From the NCBI GenBank assembly GCA_005800795.1, contig SYEN01000199.1, positions 1 to 18,471 on the forward strand: 18,471 nt of DNA, given 5' to 3'. This DNA comes from Burkholderiales bacterium (GTDB lineage Bacteria; Pseudomonadota; Gammaproteobacteria; Burkholderiales; SG8-41). Of the stretch, positions 5,440 through 14,173 are shown in pieces. Every line of letters starts with the position of its first letter. Position 1 is the first letter of the stretch. Both the position numbers and the translations under genes were made by a program. Under the pieces are notes generated by a model. That model was not told the DNA's origin and did no database searches. It saw only the letters and a list, made by a program, of their open reading frames with translations.

Positions 5440-8169
5440 CTACTTCTCGGACATTACCCACACGCCATCCCAATCACGGGGAGGCGGCGTCTGTTTGAAA
5501 ATTCTGGTGCGCTCAAGAAACACCCGACTGGGCCGATCTCCCGGATTCAGACTTAGTGCATCGCTAAAACACGCGATGGCGTCGTTCCAGCGTTGCCCCC
5601 GATAGCAGCAAATGCCCTCGTTGAATTGCGCCACTGCGCGCTCCAGATTGGGAAAAGTTTCCTCGGTGAAATGATCCATTGCCTCGTAAATCGCTACCGG
5701 TTCGTGCTTCCCCTTGACACGTAGCAGATCGATTTCGCGCAACAGGTGCCTTTCCGTGAGTTCCAGACGCGTGGCTTCGCTGATCAGTACTTTACAACCA
5801 TAAGTCTTCGTCACACCTTCGAGCCGTGAGGCCAGATTCACGGGGTCGCCAATCACGGTGTATTCCATGCGCTTGGGCGAACCAATATTCCCCACCACCA
5901 CGACGCCGGTGGATATGCCCACACCAATACCGATGGCATCCATGCCACTAGCCACACGCTGCGCATTGAGCACACTCAACGCACGAAACATGCCATTGGC
6001 CACGCGCACAGCGTCGTCCGCGTCTCGCTCGCCGTTAAACGGCACACCGAACAGCGCCATGATGGCGTCGCCGATGAACTTATCCAGCACGCCACCGTTA
6101 CTGAGCACCACGTCGACCATACGTTCGAAGTACTGGTTAAGCATCGACACCGTCTCGCGCGCGCCCAACGCCTCGGATACTGTGGTGAAATCGCGCACGT
6201 CCGAAAACAGTATCGAAACCTTCTGATCTTTGCCGCCGAGCACCGACTCTCCGCCCGCCAGCAGCTGATCGGCCACTGCCGGCGACATGTAACGCGCCAT
6301 GGTGTTTTTCATGCGCTTTTCGCTGGTGATATCTTCCAGCACAATCATCGAACCCAGATGCTCACCCGCAGCATCGAGCAGCGGATTGACCGCAAGGTTG
6401 ACAGAAGTCGGGTCTTTTTTGTCGAGTTTGAGTTCCGCGCCGACGGTGATTTCGCGGCTGCCGCCACTACGTACTTTGTTGATGTTCTGCAACACCCACG
6501 CATCTGCCCCCTGGAAAATTTCACGTGCCGGGTGGTTAACCACCTGCTCGCGTGCATGTGCAAAAATACGTAACGCGGCTTCGTTTGCGGTGAGGATGGT
6601 GTCCTGCGCATCCAGCGTGACGATGCCGTCGCTGGTGCTGCGCAGAATGCTGTCGTTATAATTTTTTTCTCGTAGCACATCCTCAAACAACTTGGCGTTT
6701 TCCAGCGCCACTGCGATCTGTGCAGTAAATGCGCCGAGACGCGATTCGTCCCGGCTTGTGAATTTGCCGCCGTGTTTATTCAGCACCTGCGTTACGCCAA
6801 TGCAGACGTCCGCCTTGTTGATGATCGGCATGGTCAGCATGCTCTCGGTGCGATAACCGGTACGGCGGTCCACGTCCTTGTTGAAACGCGGATCGTGATA
6901 CGGATCGGCGATGTTCTCGGTATTGCCACTGGTAAATACTGCGCCCGCAATGCCGGCCTTGCTGGGAAACCGAATCTCCTTGACTGCAAGCCCCTCGGCC
7001 ACACGCGAAAACAATTCGCCCGTCTTGCTGTCGTGTAGAAACAGCGTACTGCGGTCGGCATCCAGTAGATCCGTGGTGGCGTGCATAATACGCGCCAGCA
7101 ACACGTCCAGATTCAATTCGCCGGCGAGATCATGCGACAGCGAGAGTATCTGCGCTTCCTCTCGCAAATTATCCACCATCAGGTTAAAGCCCCGGTAAAG
7201 TTCGGCATACTCGTCGGTAGTAGTGGCATGCAGGTGTCCCGTCAGATCACCATTTTCAACCGCGCGCATCGCCTGATTAAGCCGCACTGCCGAGCGCGAC
7301 ACTTCCGCTGCGGTCAAAATCGACATGGCAAGCACGCCAATCACGCAAGCCACAACCACGCCCGCGACCCAACTTAACAGCGGTCCCATCTGCTGCAACG
7401 AAGTTTCAATACCCAAGCCGAGGAGCATGCGGTCGGTCTTGAACAACACCGTGGCTGCCAAAAACACCAGCGGCAACAGCGTCACGAAGATCGACATATA
7501 GAGCAACTTGCTCTTCAGCCGGATCGCAATGAGATCGCGACGGTGTTCTGGCTCAATGCGCTCACAGTACTGCCATAGCAACTCGACGTCGGGCGTCAGC
7601 TTGGTTGCGATGATGAAAAATTCGCAAAGTGCATGCGCCGGCCCCGAGAAAAAAATCACCGTCGCTGTAAGGCCGACGATTTGCCATGCAGCCCATTCGC
7701 TAGCCAGCCATTCGTTGGCTGCGTACATGCCAACCGCCACCAAAAGTGCAGCGGACGGCCCGTGAAAGAGTGTGACGCGCAGAAAAGAGTGGAACGGCAG
7801 ATTGAGCATGTCCACTATGGCACGGGAAGTATCGCTGGATATCGGCTTTTCACCGCTATCAATGACTTTCAATACGGCGGCGATGCGGCGAACCTGCCGC
7901 ATGATCAGATAAATATCCGGGATGGTATAGAGCGGCACAATGAACACCGCAAGCACCAGAAAATCCACCCATTGCCGGGCGGCGAATTCGAATCCCAGAA
8001 AAATCAGGAAAAACGTCACCGCCAGCGCTGCGACGGAACCACCCAGATAAGTCCAGATCAGGTAAAGACGATAGCGCGCAACCAGGTTGCCCACGGCCTT
8101 TGGTGGCAGCGGCAGATTGGGCGGCATGGCGTTAAGGTTGTGCGCGGCACTGCCGCTCGAAGTCGTCAT
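5440..8169 (-). CDS. Membrane-bound class III adenylate cyclase with HAMP, GAF, PAS and C-terminal TPR-like segment
   Basis: This is a 909-residue signalling protein. About six hydrophobic segments (roughly 36-59, 69-88, 132-151, 164-187, 224-244, 264-286) form a membrane sensor region. A HAMP linker follows (287-340), then a GAF domain (about 350-495, with GIAGAVFTSG and MLTMPI), a PAS domain (about 505-615, with DGIVTLD and VLEDITSEKRM), and a class III cyclase catalytic domain (about 648-830). Metal ligands are Asp657 (LFSDVRDF) and Asp701 (KFIGDAIMALFG). The purine-specifying pair Lys697/Thr771 fits ATP. Asn778 and Arg782 (VNLASRLE) are the transition-state residues, so it should be active. 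Residues 845-885 look like one TPR-type repeat. It would couple a membrane or small-molecule signal to cAMP. No clear Shine-Dalgarno site precedes ATG 8169. It stands alone, not in an operon. Confidence 0.92.
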   Translation of the reverse strand: MTTSSGSAAHNLNAMPPNLPLPPKAVGNLVARYRLYLIWTYLGGSVAALAVTFFLIFLGFEFAARQWVDFLVLAVFIVPLYTIPDIYLIMRQVRRIAAVLKVIDSGEKPISSDTSRAIVDMLNLPFHSFLRVTLFHGPSAALLVAVGMYAANEWLASEWAAWQIVGLTATVIFFSGPAHALCEFFIIATKLTPDVELLWQYCERIEPEHRRDLIAIRLKSKLLYMSIFVTLLPLVFLAATVLFKTDRMLLGLGIETSLQQMGPLLSWVAGVVVACVIGVLAMSILTAAEVSRSAVRLNQAMRAVENGDLTGHLHATTTDEYAELYRGFNLMVDNLREEAQILSLSHDLAGELNLDVLLARIMHATTDLLDADRSTLFLHDSKTGELFSRVAEGLAVKEIRFPSKAGIAGAVFTSGNTENIADPYHDPRFNKDVDRRTGYRTESMLTMPIINKADVCIGVTQVLNKHGGKFTSRDESRLGAFTAQIAVALENAKLFEDVLREKNYNDSILRSTSDGIVTLDAQDTILTANEAALRIFAHAREQVVNHPAREIFQGADAWVLQNINKVRSGGSREITVGAELKLDKKDPTSVNLAVNPLLDAAGEHLGSMIVLEDITSEKRMKNTMARYMSPAVADQLLAGGESVLGGKDQKVSILFSDVRDFTTVSEALGARETVSMLNQYFERMVDVVLSNGGVLDKFIGDAIMALFGVPFNGERDADDAVRVANGMFRALSVLNAQRVASGMDAIGIGVGISTGVVVVGNIGSPKRMEYTVIGDPVNLASRLEGVTKTYGCKVLISEATRLELTERHLLREIDLLRVKGKHEPVAIYEAMDHFTEETFPNLERAVAQFNEGICCYRGQRWNDAIACFSDALSLNPGDRPSRVFLERTRIFKQTPPPRDWDGVWVMSEK

Positions 8170-8309
8170 CGTCTCGTTCGTGTGCTACTCAAGTATAACG
8201 CGCAAGCGCGCGCCGGGATGCTGCTGCCCGAATTGCAGGCGAAGGCGGCGTTTGATTCGCTTCCGATACAGCCAGCGCCCAAAACTCTGCCGAACAACGC
8301 GAACCTTCC

Positions 8310-9392
8310 ATGCCGACCCAAATGTTGCCCAACCCGAAGCGGCACCATGCCGCCGATCCCGAAGCCGCGCGGCAACAACACCAGCGCAGACTTGCGTGGC
8401 TCGCACAGCACAGGGAAGAAATACTCGAACCCGCCATGCCCATCATTGATCCACATCATCATATGTGGGTGCGCGGCGGCAGCCGCTACTATTTGGAAGA
8501 CTTCCTCGCCGAGGCGCAAACGGGTCATAACATCAGAGCCTCGGTATTCGTGGAATGTGGTTCGTTTTACCGCAAGAACGCCTCCGATTTAATGGTGCCC
8601 GTGGGTGAAGTGGAATTTGCCAACGGTGTCGCGGCAATGGCGGCGAGCAGCACCTACAACAGCACACTGGTCTGCGCTGGCATCGTCGGCACGGCAGACA
8701 TCAGCGTGGGTACGGAAGTGGCTCAAGTGCTGGACGCACAAATCGCAGTGGGTGGCGGACGTTTTCGTGGCATACGCGTCAGCACCAAGTGGGATGCTGA
8801 TGATGAACTGAACACCACGCGCTATGTGTACTCACGCGATCTGATGCAGGACAAGAATTTCCGTGCTGGCTTCGCCACGCTGGCGCCGCGCAAACTGTCA
8901 TTCGACGCGATGATTTATCACCCGCAGATTTTGGACCTGGCCGATCTGGCGCGCGCCTTTCCCGGCACCACCATCATTCTCAACCACATCGGCGGCTTGC
9001 TGGCGTGGACCCGCACCTATGTCGCACGCAAGGAAGCCGCCATCACGGACTGGCGCAAGTCGATGGTGGAGCTGGCGACGTGCCCCAACGTGTACGTCAA
9101 GCTCGGCGGTCTGGGCATGCCTTATTTGGGTCTGGGCCACGACAAACTACCTGCCCCCGCAACTTCCGCACAACTGGCTGAAAGCTGGGGCCCCCTGTTT
9201 AAACACTGCATCGACGCCTTCGGGCCGGATCGTTGCATGTTTGAGAGCAATTTCCCGCCGGATCGCGATTCGGTGTCGTATCCGGTGATCTGGAATGCCT
9301 TCAAACGCATCGCTGCCGGCTATTCGGCAAGCGAAAAACAGGCGCTGTTTTACGGTGCGGCAGCGAAAGCCTACCGGTTAGACCTCGATTAA
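8310..9392 (+). CDS. Amidohydrolase-2 family metal-dependent hydrolase
   Basis: This is a 360-residue TIM-barrel amidohydrolase. The metal-binding opening PIIDPHHHMW (His49 and His51 as HxH) follows a helical N-terminal extension (HHAADPEAARQQHQRRLAWL) that is usual for this subgroup. Further ligands and landmarks are His204 (YHPQ), His226 (LNHIGG) and the terminal FESNFPPDRD (about 311-320), where the subgroup has Asn after Ser. The family includes lactone hydrolases, decarboxylases and other C-C or C-O cleaving enzymes of aromatic and sugar-acid catabolism. There is no signal peptide. The start lacks a good Shine-Dalgarno site, but the extension is family-like, so ATG 8310 is kept. It is divergent from the cyclase and lies 51 bases from the convergent MDR gene. 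The substrate is unknown. Confidence 0.88.
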   Translation: MPTQMLPNPKRHHAADPEAARQQHQRRLAWLAQHREEILEPAMPIIDPHHHMWVRGGSRYYLEDFLAEAQTGHNIRASVFVECGSFYRKNASDLMVPVGEVEFANGVAAMAASSTYNSTLVCAGIVGTADISVGTEVAQVLDAQIAVGGGRFRGIRVSTKWDADDELNTTRYVYSRDLMQDKNFRAGFATLAPRKLSFDAMIYHPQILDLADLARAFPGTTIILNHIGGLLAWTRTYVARKEAAITDWRKSMVELATCPNVYVKLGGLGMPYLGLGHDKLPAPATSAQLAESWGPLFKHCIDAFGPDRCMFESNFPPDRDSVSYPVIWNAFKRIAAGYSASEKQALFYGAAAKAYRLDLD

Positions 9393-9443
9393 GCAGAGAT
9401 CAAACCTTGACTGCGCGCCGCGAGCCCGGCCGGTAGCGATGTG

Positions 9444-10367
9444 TTAGCGCACTTTGAATACCAGCTTGCCGCGGAAATGGCGACCTTCGCTGACTTTGTG
9501 AGCCGCCGCCGCGTCGGATAATTTGTAGATCGTCATTTCGGGCGGACGCACGGCGCCGCTCAACGCCAGCGCCGCGATGCGTTCCAGATGCGGCCGGTCA
9601 CGCCCCACCTTGGGCCGTAGAGACGTCACATCCGCGCGCGGTGACACCGGCGCTGCCTGCCCCGCTGCTATCGAAGCCGCACGCCCGCCTGGACGCAACA
9701 CCGCGAACGAGCGTTGCGTGACATCACCGCCCACCGTATCGAACACCGCGTCGCAGTTCGACACCACCTTGGTGAAGTCCTGCGCGTTGTAGTCGATTAT
9801 GTGATCGGCGTCGAGCTTGCGCAGATAGGCGTGATTCTCGGTACGCGTCGTGGTGATAACCCGCGCTCCGATATACTTGGCAAGTTGTATGGCATAACTG
9901 GCCACGCCGCCGGCACCGCCCTGAATCAAAATAGTCTCGCCCTTTTTCAGTTGCAGCGTATCCTCAACCGATATCAGAGCAGTCAAGCCGATCAACGCCA
10001 ACGCGGCACATTCTTCGTGCGACAGACCCTTGGGTTTCTTCGCGACAATCGATGCCTTGATGGCAATTTTCTCCGCGTAGGCCTGTTCCTGTCCCACGTC
10101 GCACACGCCGAACACTTCGTCGCCGATGGCGAAATCGGTGACACCTTCACCCAGCGCGCTTATTACGCCTGAAAAATCCCGGCCCGGGATGTACGGCAGA
10201 TCGGTGATCGGCGCATAGCTGCCTTTGCGCACCTTCCAGTCTGCGCCATTGCCGCTGGCAGCAGGGCTATCCACAATCACCTGACCCGGCAAAACCACCG
10301 GATCGGCGATATCCCCGTACTCCATCACTTCCGGTCCGCCATGTTTTCTAAAAAACGCTGCTTTCAT
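9444..10367 (-). CDS. Zinc-independent MDR oxidoreductase (NADPH:quinone oxidoreductase-like)
   Basis: This is a 307-residue medium-chain dehydrogenase/reductase. The N-terminal GroES-like domain begins MKAAFFRKHGGPEVMEYGDI and contains YIPGRDFSGVI and FAIGDEVFG. The Rossmann half carries the nucleotide motif IQGGAGGVASYAIQLAK (148-164) and later VLRPGGRAA. There is no structural-zinc cysteine cluster, which places it with the quinone oxidoreductase and enoyl-reductase branch that uses NADPH. A perfect AAGGAG lies 5 bases before ATG 10367. It is monocistronic and divergent from the SDR. It probably reduces a quinone or an alpha,beta-unsaturated carbonyl compound in the local pathway; sequence does not decide between these. 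Confidence 0.9.
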   Translation of the reverse strand: MKAAFFRKHGGPEVMEYGDIADPVVLPGQVIVDSPAASGNGADWKVRKGSYAPITDLPYIPGRDFSGVISALGEGVTDFAIGDEVFGVCDVGQEQAYAEKIAIKASIVAKKPKGLSHEECAALALIGLTALISVEDTLQLKKGETILIQGGAGGVASYAIQLAKYIGARVITTTRTENHAYLRKLDADHIIDYNAQDFTKVVSNCDAVFDTVGGDVTQRSFAVLRPGGRAASIAAGQAAPVSPRADVTSLRPKVGRDRPHLERIAALALSGAVRPPEMTIYKLSDAAAAHKVSEGRHFRGKLVFKVR

Positions 10368-10602
10368 GTCTGCTCCTTAAAGGTGCCCGTGTTGTTCGGC
10401 AATGCGCGGGGCGGCTATGCTAGCACGCTACATGCCGGATTTCGGCCAGCGTGCTCAGGCCGATAACGTTTCACCGGCGAACTCACCGGCCTGTTGAAAG
10501 GGATGGCAAGCGCCTGGGTTGCGGCTATCATGCTGGCTACTCAAGCACCCTCCGGCACCTTGCCATATCAATCATAAGTACTTGTTTTAAAAGGATAAAT
10601 TT

Positions 10603-11373
10603 ATGCGATTCCAAAACAAGACGGCGGTCATCGCGGGCGACGCCTGGGGACTCGGCCACGTTACAGCGCTGATGCTCGCGCGCGAGGGAGCGCAAGTCGT
10701 GTGTATCGACGATAACCCGGATCTGCGCGATGCCAGCACACTACACCTCGAACAATTCGACATCCCGCATTTTCACGCGGATGTGAGTGACGCTGCGCAA
10801 GTGCAAAGCGTGGCCGATGCATGCGCGCAAATTTTTGACAAGGTAGATATTCTGTTCAACGTGGCGGGGCGTAATCCTGTCCGGCAAACGTTCGAGAAGA
10901 CTACGCTCGAAACGTGGGACACCATGATCAGCCGCAATCTGACGTCAGCCTTCATCTGCTCGCATGCGTTTTTGCCACTGATGAAAAAGGCCCGCGCCGG
11001 CTCGATCATTCACCACGGCTCTATCGACGGCCTGCTCGGCAATCCTGCGATTGCTGCTTACTCCGCCGGCAAGGGCGGGCTGTTGCCGTTGACGCACGTG
11101 ATGGCGCACGACTTGGGCAAATACAATATCCGCGTCAACTGCATTTGCTCCAGCGGCCCGCGCAAAAGCCAGGCCGCCGTGTCAGCAGTGGACAAATCGC
11201 GCGTTGCCGTCACACCCCTCAACCGTCAGGGAACGCCGCAGGATATCGCGCCCGTGGCACTGTTCCTGGCGTCAGACGACGCGGCGTACGTCACTGGCGC
11301 GCACATCGTGGTGGATGGCGGGCGCATCGCCACCACGCACGGTTGTTACGACGAGGAGCATGGCGGCAAGTAA
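10603..11373 (+). CDS. Short-chain dehydrogenase/reductase (classical SDR)
   Basis: This is a 256-residue classical SDR. The cofactor motif AGDAWGLG (11-18) has Ala in place of the usual Thr, and Asp36 at the end of beta-2 (VVCIDDNP) favours NAD(H). Structural NVAG is at 86-89. The catalytic tetrad is Asn112, Ser140 (HHGSIDG), Tyr153 and Lys157 (YSAGK). The C-terminal part (PLNRQGTPQDIAPVALFLAS and then VTGAHIVVDGG) is typical. AAGGA lies about 7 bases before ATG 10603. The gene is followed by a strong terminator. It is divergent from the MDR enzyme and convergent with the Mo-hydroxylase block. It likely oxidises a secondary alcohol or reduces a ketone; the substrate cannot be assigned. Confidence 0.9.
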   Translation: MRFQNKTAVIAGDAWGLGHVTALMLAREGAQVVCIDDNPDLRDASTLHLEQFDIPHFHADVSDAAQVQSVADACAQIFDKVDILFNVAGRNPVRQTFEKTTLETWDTMISRNLTSAFICSHAFLPLMKKARAGSIIHHGSIDGLLGNPAIAAYSAGKGGLLPLTHVMAHDLGKYNIRVNCICSSGPRKSQAAVSAVDKSRVAVTPLNRQGTPQDIAPVALFLASDDAAYVTGAHIVVDGGRIATTHGCYDEEHGGK

Positions 11374-11376
11374 CAA

Positions 11377-11405
11377 AAATGGCCCATGCAATGCATGGGC
11401 CATTT
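11377..11405. terminator. Bidirectional intrinsic terminator between convergent genes
   Basis: AAATGGCCCATGC (11377-11389) and GCATGGGCCATTT (11393-11405) form a perfect 13-bp stem with a 3-base loop. It lies just after the SDR stop and 21 bases short of the end of the molybdopterin subunit gene. The A-run at 11375-11379 provides a U-tract for minus-strand transcripts; the T-run on the plus side is short. It is placed to end both convergent transcripts. Confidence 0.8.
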
Positions 11406-11426
11406 CCTATACGGCAGTAAACCTTA

Positions 11427-13694
11427 TCAGCCGTCGAGCGCGGCCAGCACCTTGGGCGGCGACATCGGCAGATCGGTCAAGCGTTTGCCGGTCGCCCCAT
11501 GTATGGCACTGGCAATCGCGGCCATCGGCGGAACGATGTTGGCTTCCGCCACGCCCTTCACGCCGTACGGATGGTTCGGGTTCGGCACTTCGACCACAAT
11601 CGCATCAATCTTCGGCAGATCAGACGCGACAGGCATGCGGTAATCGAGAAAGCCCGCATTTTCAAGATGCCCGTTCTTGTCGTAAATGTATTCCTCGTTC
11701 AGCGCACAGCCGATACCCTGCACCACGCCGCCGATGATCTGGCCTTCGCAGTAGCTCGGGTGTATCGCACGGCCCACATCCTGCGCGGCGACATCACGCA
11801 GAATTTTGACTGCACCGGTGTCCGGGTCGACTTCAACGTCGGCAAACTGTGCAGAAAATCCCGGTGCCTGACCTTCCGCATTGATCGACGCCGACGCCAC
11901 CACCGGGCCACCGGTGGCCGTACGCTTGGAGGCGATTTCCTTGAAAGTGAGCGGCGGGAACTCGCCCGCACGCTTACCGGCAGGACGCGCACTACCGTCT
12001 TCCCAAATCACGTTTTCAGGTTCGATCTTCCACATCTTTGCCGCGCGCTTGCACATTTCTTCGGTGACTTTCTTGCAGGCATTGATCACGGTAATGCCAG
12101 TCGCAAACGTCACGCGCGAACCGCCGGTGGCCTGGGTGTAGCCCACCGAGTTGGTATCGGCGATGATCGGGCGCACCGCTTCATACGGGATGCCCAGCGT
12201 TTCCGCCGCCATTTGCGCGGTGGAAGCCCGCGAGCCGCCGATGTCCGGGCTGCCGGTGGCAACCACCACTGTGCCGTCTTCGTTGACGTTCACCGTGGAA
12301 CTGGATTCGCCGCCACCATTAAACCAGTAGCCCACCGCCACGCCACGGCCCTGATTCTTGCCTAGCGGCGCGGTGTAAGCAGGGTGTTTTTGCAACGCTT
12401 GCAGCGTTTCGGCAAATCCGGCGTGGCTGTGTTTTGGGCCCCACACCGTAGGCGTTCCGATCTTGGCAATGTTCTTCAACCGGAACTGAATCGGATCCAT
12501 GCCGATTTTCTTCGCGGCCATGTCGAGCGTGCTTTCAACAGCGAACGCGGAAATCGGCGAACCCGGCGCGCGATAGGCCACGGACTTCGGCCGGTTGCAC
12601 ACCACGTCGTAACCAATCGTGTTCACATTGGCGATGTCGTACGGTGCGAAGCCGCACATGCAGCCATTCATCACCGGTGAGCCTGGGAACGCACCCGCCT
12701 GATATTTGAACAGGCCTTTGGCTGCGACGATTGTGCCATCGCGCATCACACCGACTTTGATGGTCATCGACGCACCGGAGGTCGGGCCGGTGGCCTTGAA
12801 TACATCTTCACGGCTCATCATGATTTTCACCGGGTGGCCGGTCTTTTTCGACAGCGCAACCGCCACCGGCTCGACGTACACCACCGTCTTGCCGCCGAAC
12901 GCACCACCGATTTCAGCCGCGTGACAACGCAAGTCGCCGGTCTTCATGCCGAGCATTTTGACGGTCATGGTACGCACCACGAAATGCCCCTGGCTAGACG
13001 ACCAGACTTCGGCCTGACCATCGGCATCGGCGCGCGCGAGACACGCGTGCGGCTCGATGTAACCCTGATGCACCGCCGCTGTCTTGAAACTCATTTCGAC
13101 GACTTCGTCGGCGGTGGCAAATGCCGCGTCGGCATCGCCGATCTTGAACTCAACGCGCTTGGAAACATTCGACGGCTTGGTCGGCGGCGGCTCCACACCG
13201 CGCGTGATCATGTCCTCGAACAACAGCGGCGCGTCGGGCTTCATCGCGTCCTCAACGTCGATTACATGCGGCAATATTTCGTAATCGACTTCGATCAGCT
13301 TCAGCGCCTCGGCGGCAATCGCTGGTGTGGTAGCGGCGACCGCAGCCAGCGCATGGCCTTCATACAACACTTTTTCGCGCGCCAGAATGTTGCGCGTCAT
13401 GTGCCAGAAATTCTGCGCTACGCGTTCCGCGCCGACATATTCAAACTTTTGCTCCGGCAAATCAGCAGCGGTTATCACGCCCTTGACGCCGGGCAGTTTC
13501 AACGCCTTGCTGGCATCGATTTTGCGGATGCGCGCGTGCGCATGCGGCGAGCGCAGGATTTTGCCCCACAGCATGCCCGGCAAGGTATAGTCCGCGCCAT
13601 ATTGGGCAGTACCGGTGAGTTTCGGTACGCCGTCCGGGCGATCCGGGCGGGTGCCGACGACCTTGAGTTTCTTTTCCGTAACGACTGCGCTCAT
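11427..13694 (-). CDS. Xanthine dehydrogenase-family molybdopterin-binding catalytic subunit
   Basis: This 755-residue large subunit binds Mo-molybdopterin cytosine dinucleotide. Visible landmarks are GKILRSPHAHARI (44-56), SSQGHF (232-237, Gln for Mo coordination), GGAFGGK (263-269), AYRAPGSP (373-380, the substrate-side loop) and GVKGVAEAN near the C-terminus, whose Glu717 corresponds to the catalytic base in this family. The usual GxGE is VAE here. The loop is neither AYRCSFR nor AYRGAGR, so it is not an authentic CO dehydrogenase. The enzyme should hydroxylate an aromatic, N-heterocyclic or aldehyde substrate with water as oxygen donor. It is the last gene of the operon, and its ATG overlaps the upstream stop (ATGA). 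No chaperone or MCD-synthesis gene is nearby. The substrate is unknown. Confidence 0.93.
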   Translation of the reverse strand: MSAVVTEKKLKVVGTRPDRPDGVPKLTGTAQYGADYTLPGMLWGKILRSPHAHARIRKIDASKALKLPGVKGVITAADLPEQKFEYVGAERVAQNFWHMTRNILAREKVLYEGHALAAVAATTPAIAAEALKLIEVDYEILPHVIDVEDAMKPDAPLLFEDMITRGVEPPPTKPSNVSKRVEFKIGDADAAFATADEVVEMSFKTAAVHQGYIEPHACLARADADGQAEVWSSSQGHFVVRTMTVKMLGMKTGDLRCHAAEIGGAFGGKTVVYVEPVAVALSKKTGHPVKIMMSREDVFKATGPTSGASMTIKVGVMRDGTIVAAKGLFKYQAGAFPGSPVMNGCMCGFAPYDIANVNTIGYDVVCNRPKSVAYRAPGSPISAFAVESTLDMAAKKIGMDPIQFRLKNIAKIGTPTVWGPKHSHAGFAETLQALQKHPAYTAPLGKNQGRGVAVGYWFNGGGESSSTVNVNEDGTVVVATGSPDIGGSRASTAQMAAETLGIPYEAVRPIIADTNSVGYTQATGGSRVTFATGITVINACKKVTEEMCKRAAKMWKIEPENVIWEDGSARPAGKRAGEFPPLTFKEIASKRTATGGPVVASASINAEGQAPGFSAQFADVEVDPDTGAVKILRDVAAQDVGRAIHPSYCEGQIIGGVVQGIGCALNEEYIYDKNGHLENAGFLDYRMPVASDLPKIDAIVVEVPNPNHPYGVKGVAEANIVPPMAAIASAIHGATGKRLTDLPMSPPKVLAALDG

Positions 13695-14173
13695 GATTTG
13701 GCTCCTCTGAGTTCTTTGGCGGCGTCGAGCACCGCATCAATGATCTGGTTATACCCCGTGCAGCGGCACAGATTGCCCGCCAGCCAATACCGTGTTTGCT
13801 CTTCCGTGGGATCCGGGTTGTTTTCCAACAGCGTTTTCGCTGCAATCAACATGCCCGGCGTGCAAATGCCGCATTGCAACGCCGCGTGCTCCAGAAACTT
13901 GCGTTGCAGCACATGTAATTTATCGCCAGCCGCCATGCCTTCGATGGTGTTGATTTTTTTGCCCTGCGCTTCGGCGCCGAGGAACAGGCACGAGCACATC
14001 ATGCGCCCGTCGATGTTGACGGTACAGGCGCCGCAGTCGCCGGTGCCGCACCCTTCCTTCGCTCCTGTCATGTGCAATTCGTCGCGCAACACTTCCAACA
14101 GGGTCTGGCGCGTGTCGCACAGAAATTCAACGGCATTGCCGTTGATGGTGGTGACTACATGCTGCTTGGCCAT
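13691..14173 (-). CDS. 2Fe-2S subunit of the xanthine dehydrogenase-family hydroxylase
   Basis: This 160-residue small subunit has both [2Fe-2S] clusters. The N-terminal plant-ferredoxin-type cluster uses Cys42, Cys47, Cys50 and Cys62 (EGCGTGDCGACTV, then SCLFL). The C-terminal helical cluster uses Cys101, Cys104, Cys136 and Cys138 (QCGICTPGM, then LCRCTGY). It passes electrons from the Mo site to FAD in the adjacent subunit. Length and spacing are standard. The start ATG shares one base with the stop of the FAD subunit (TGATG), and its stop overlaps the next start by four bases. The three subunits are therefore translationally coupled and made in fixed proportion. Confidence 0.95.
   Translation of the reverse strand: MAKQHVVTTINGNAVEFLCDTRQTLLEVLRDELHMTGAKEGCGTGDCGACTVNIDGRMMCSCLFLGAEAQGKKINTIEGMAAGDKLHVLQRKFLEHAALQCGICTPGMLIAAKTLLENNPDPTEEQTRYWLAGNLCRCTGYNQIIDAVLDAAKELRGAKS

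Noticed and set aside
7633..8592. 319-codon plus-strand ORF
   Set aside because: It overlaps the cyclase in antisense and the amidohydrolase in another frame, and has no recognisable motif.
11499..12365. 288-codon plus-strand ORF
   Set aside because: It is antisense to the molybdopterin subunit and has a biased Arg/His composition.
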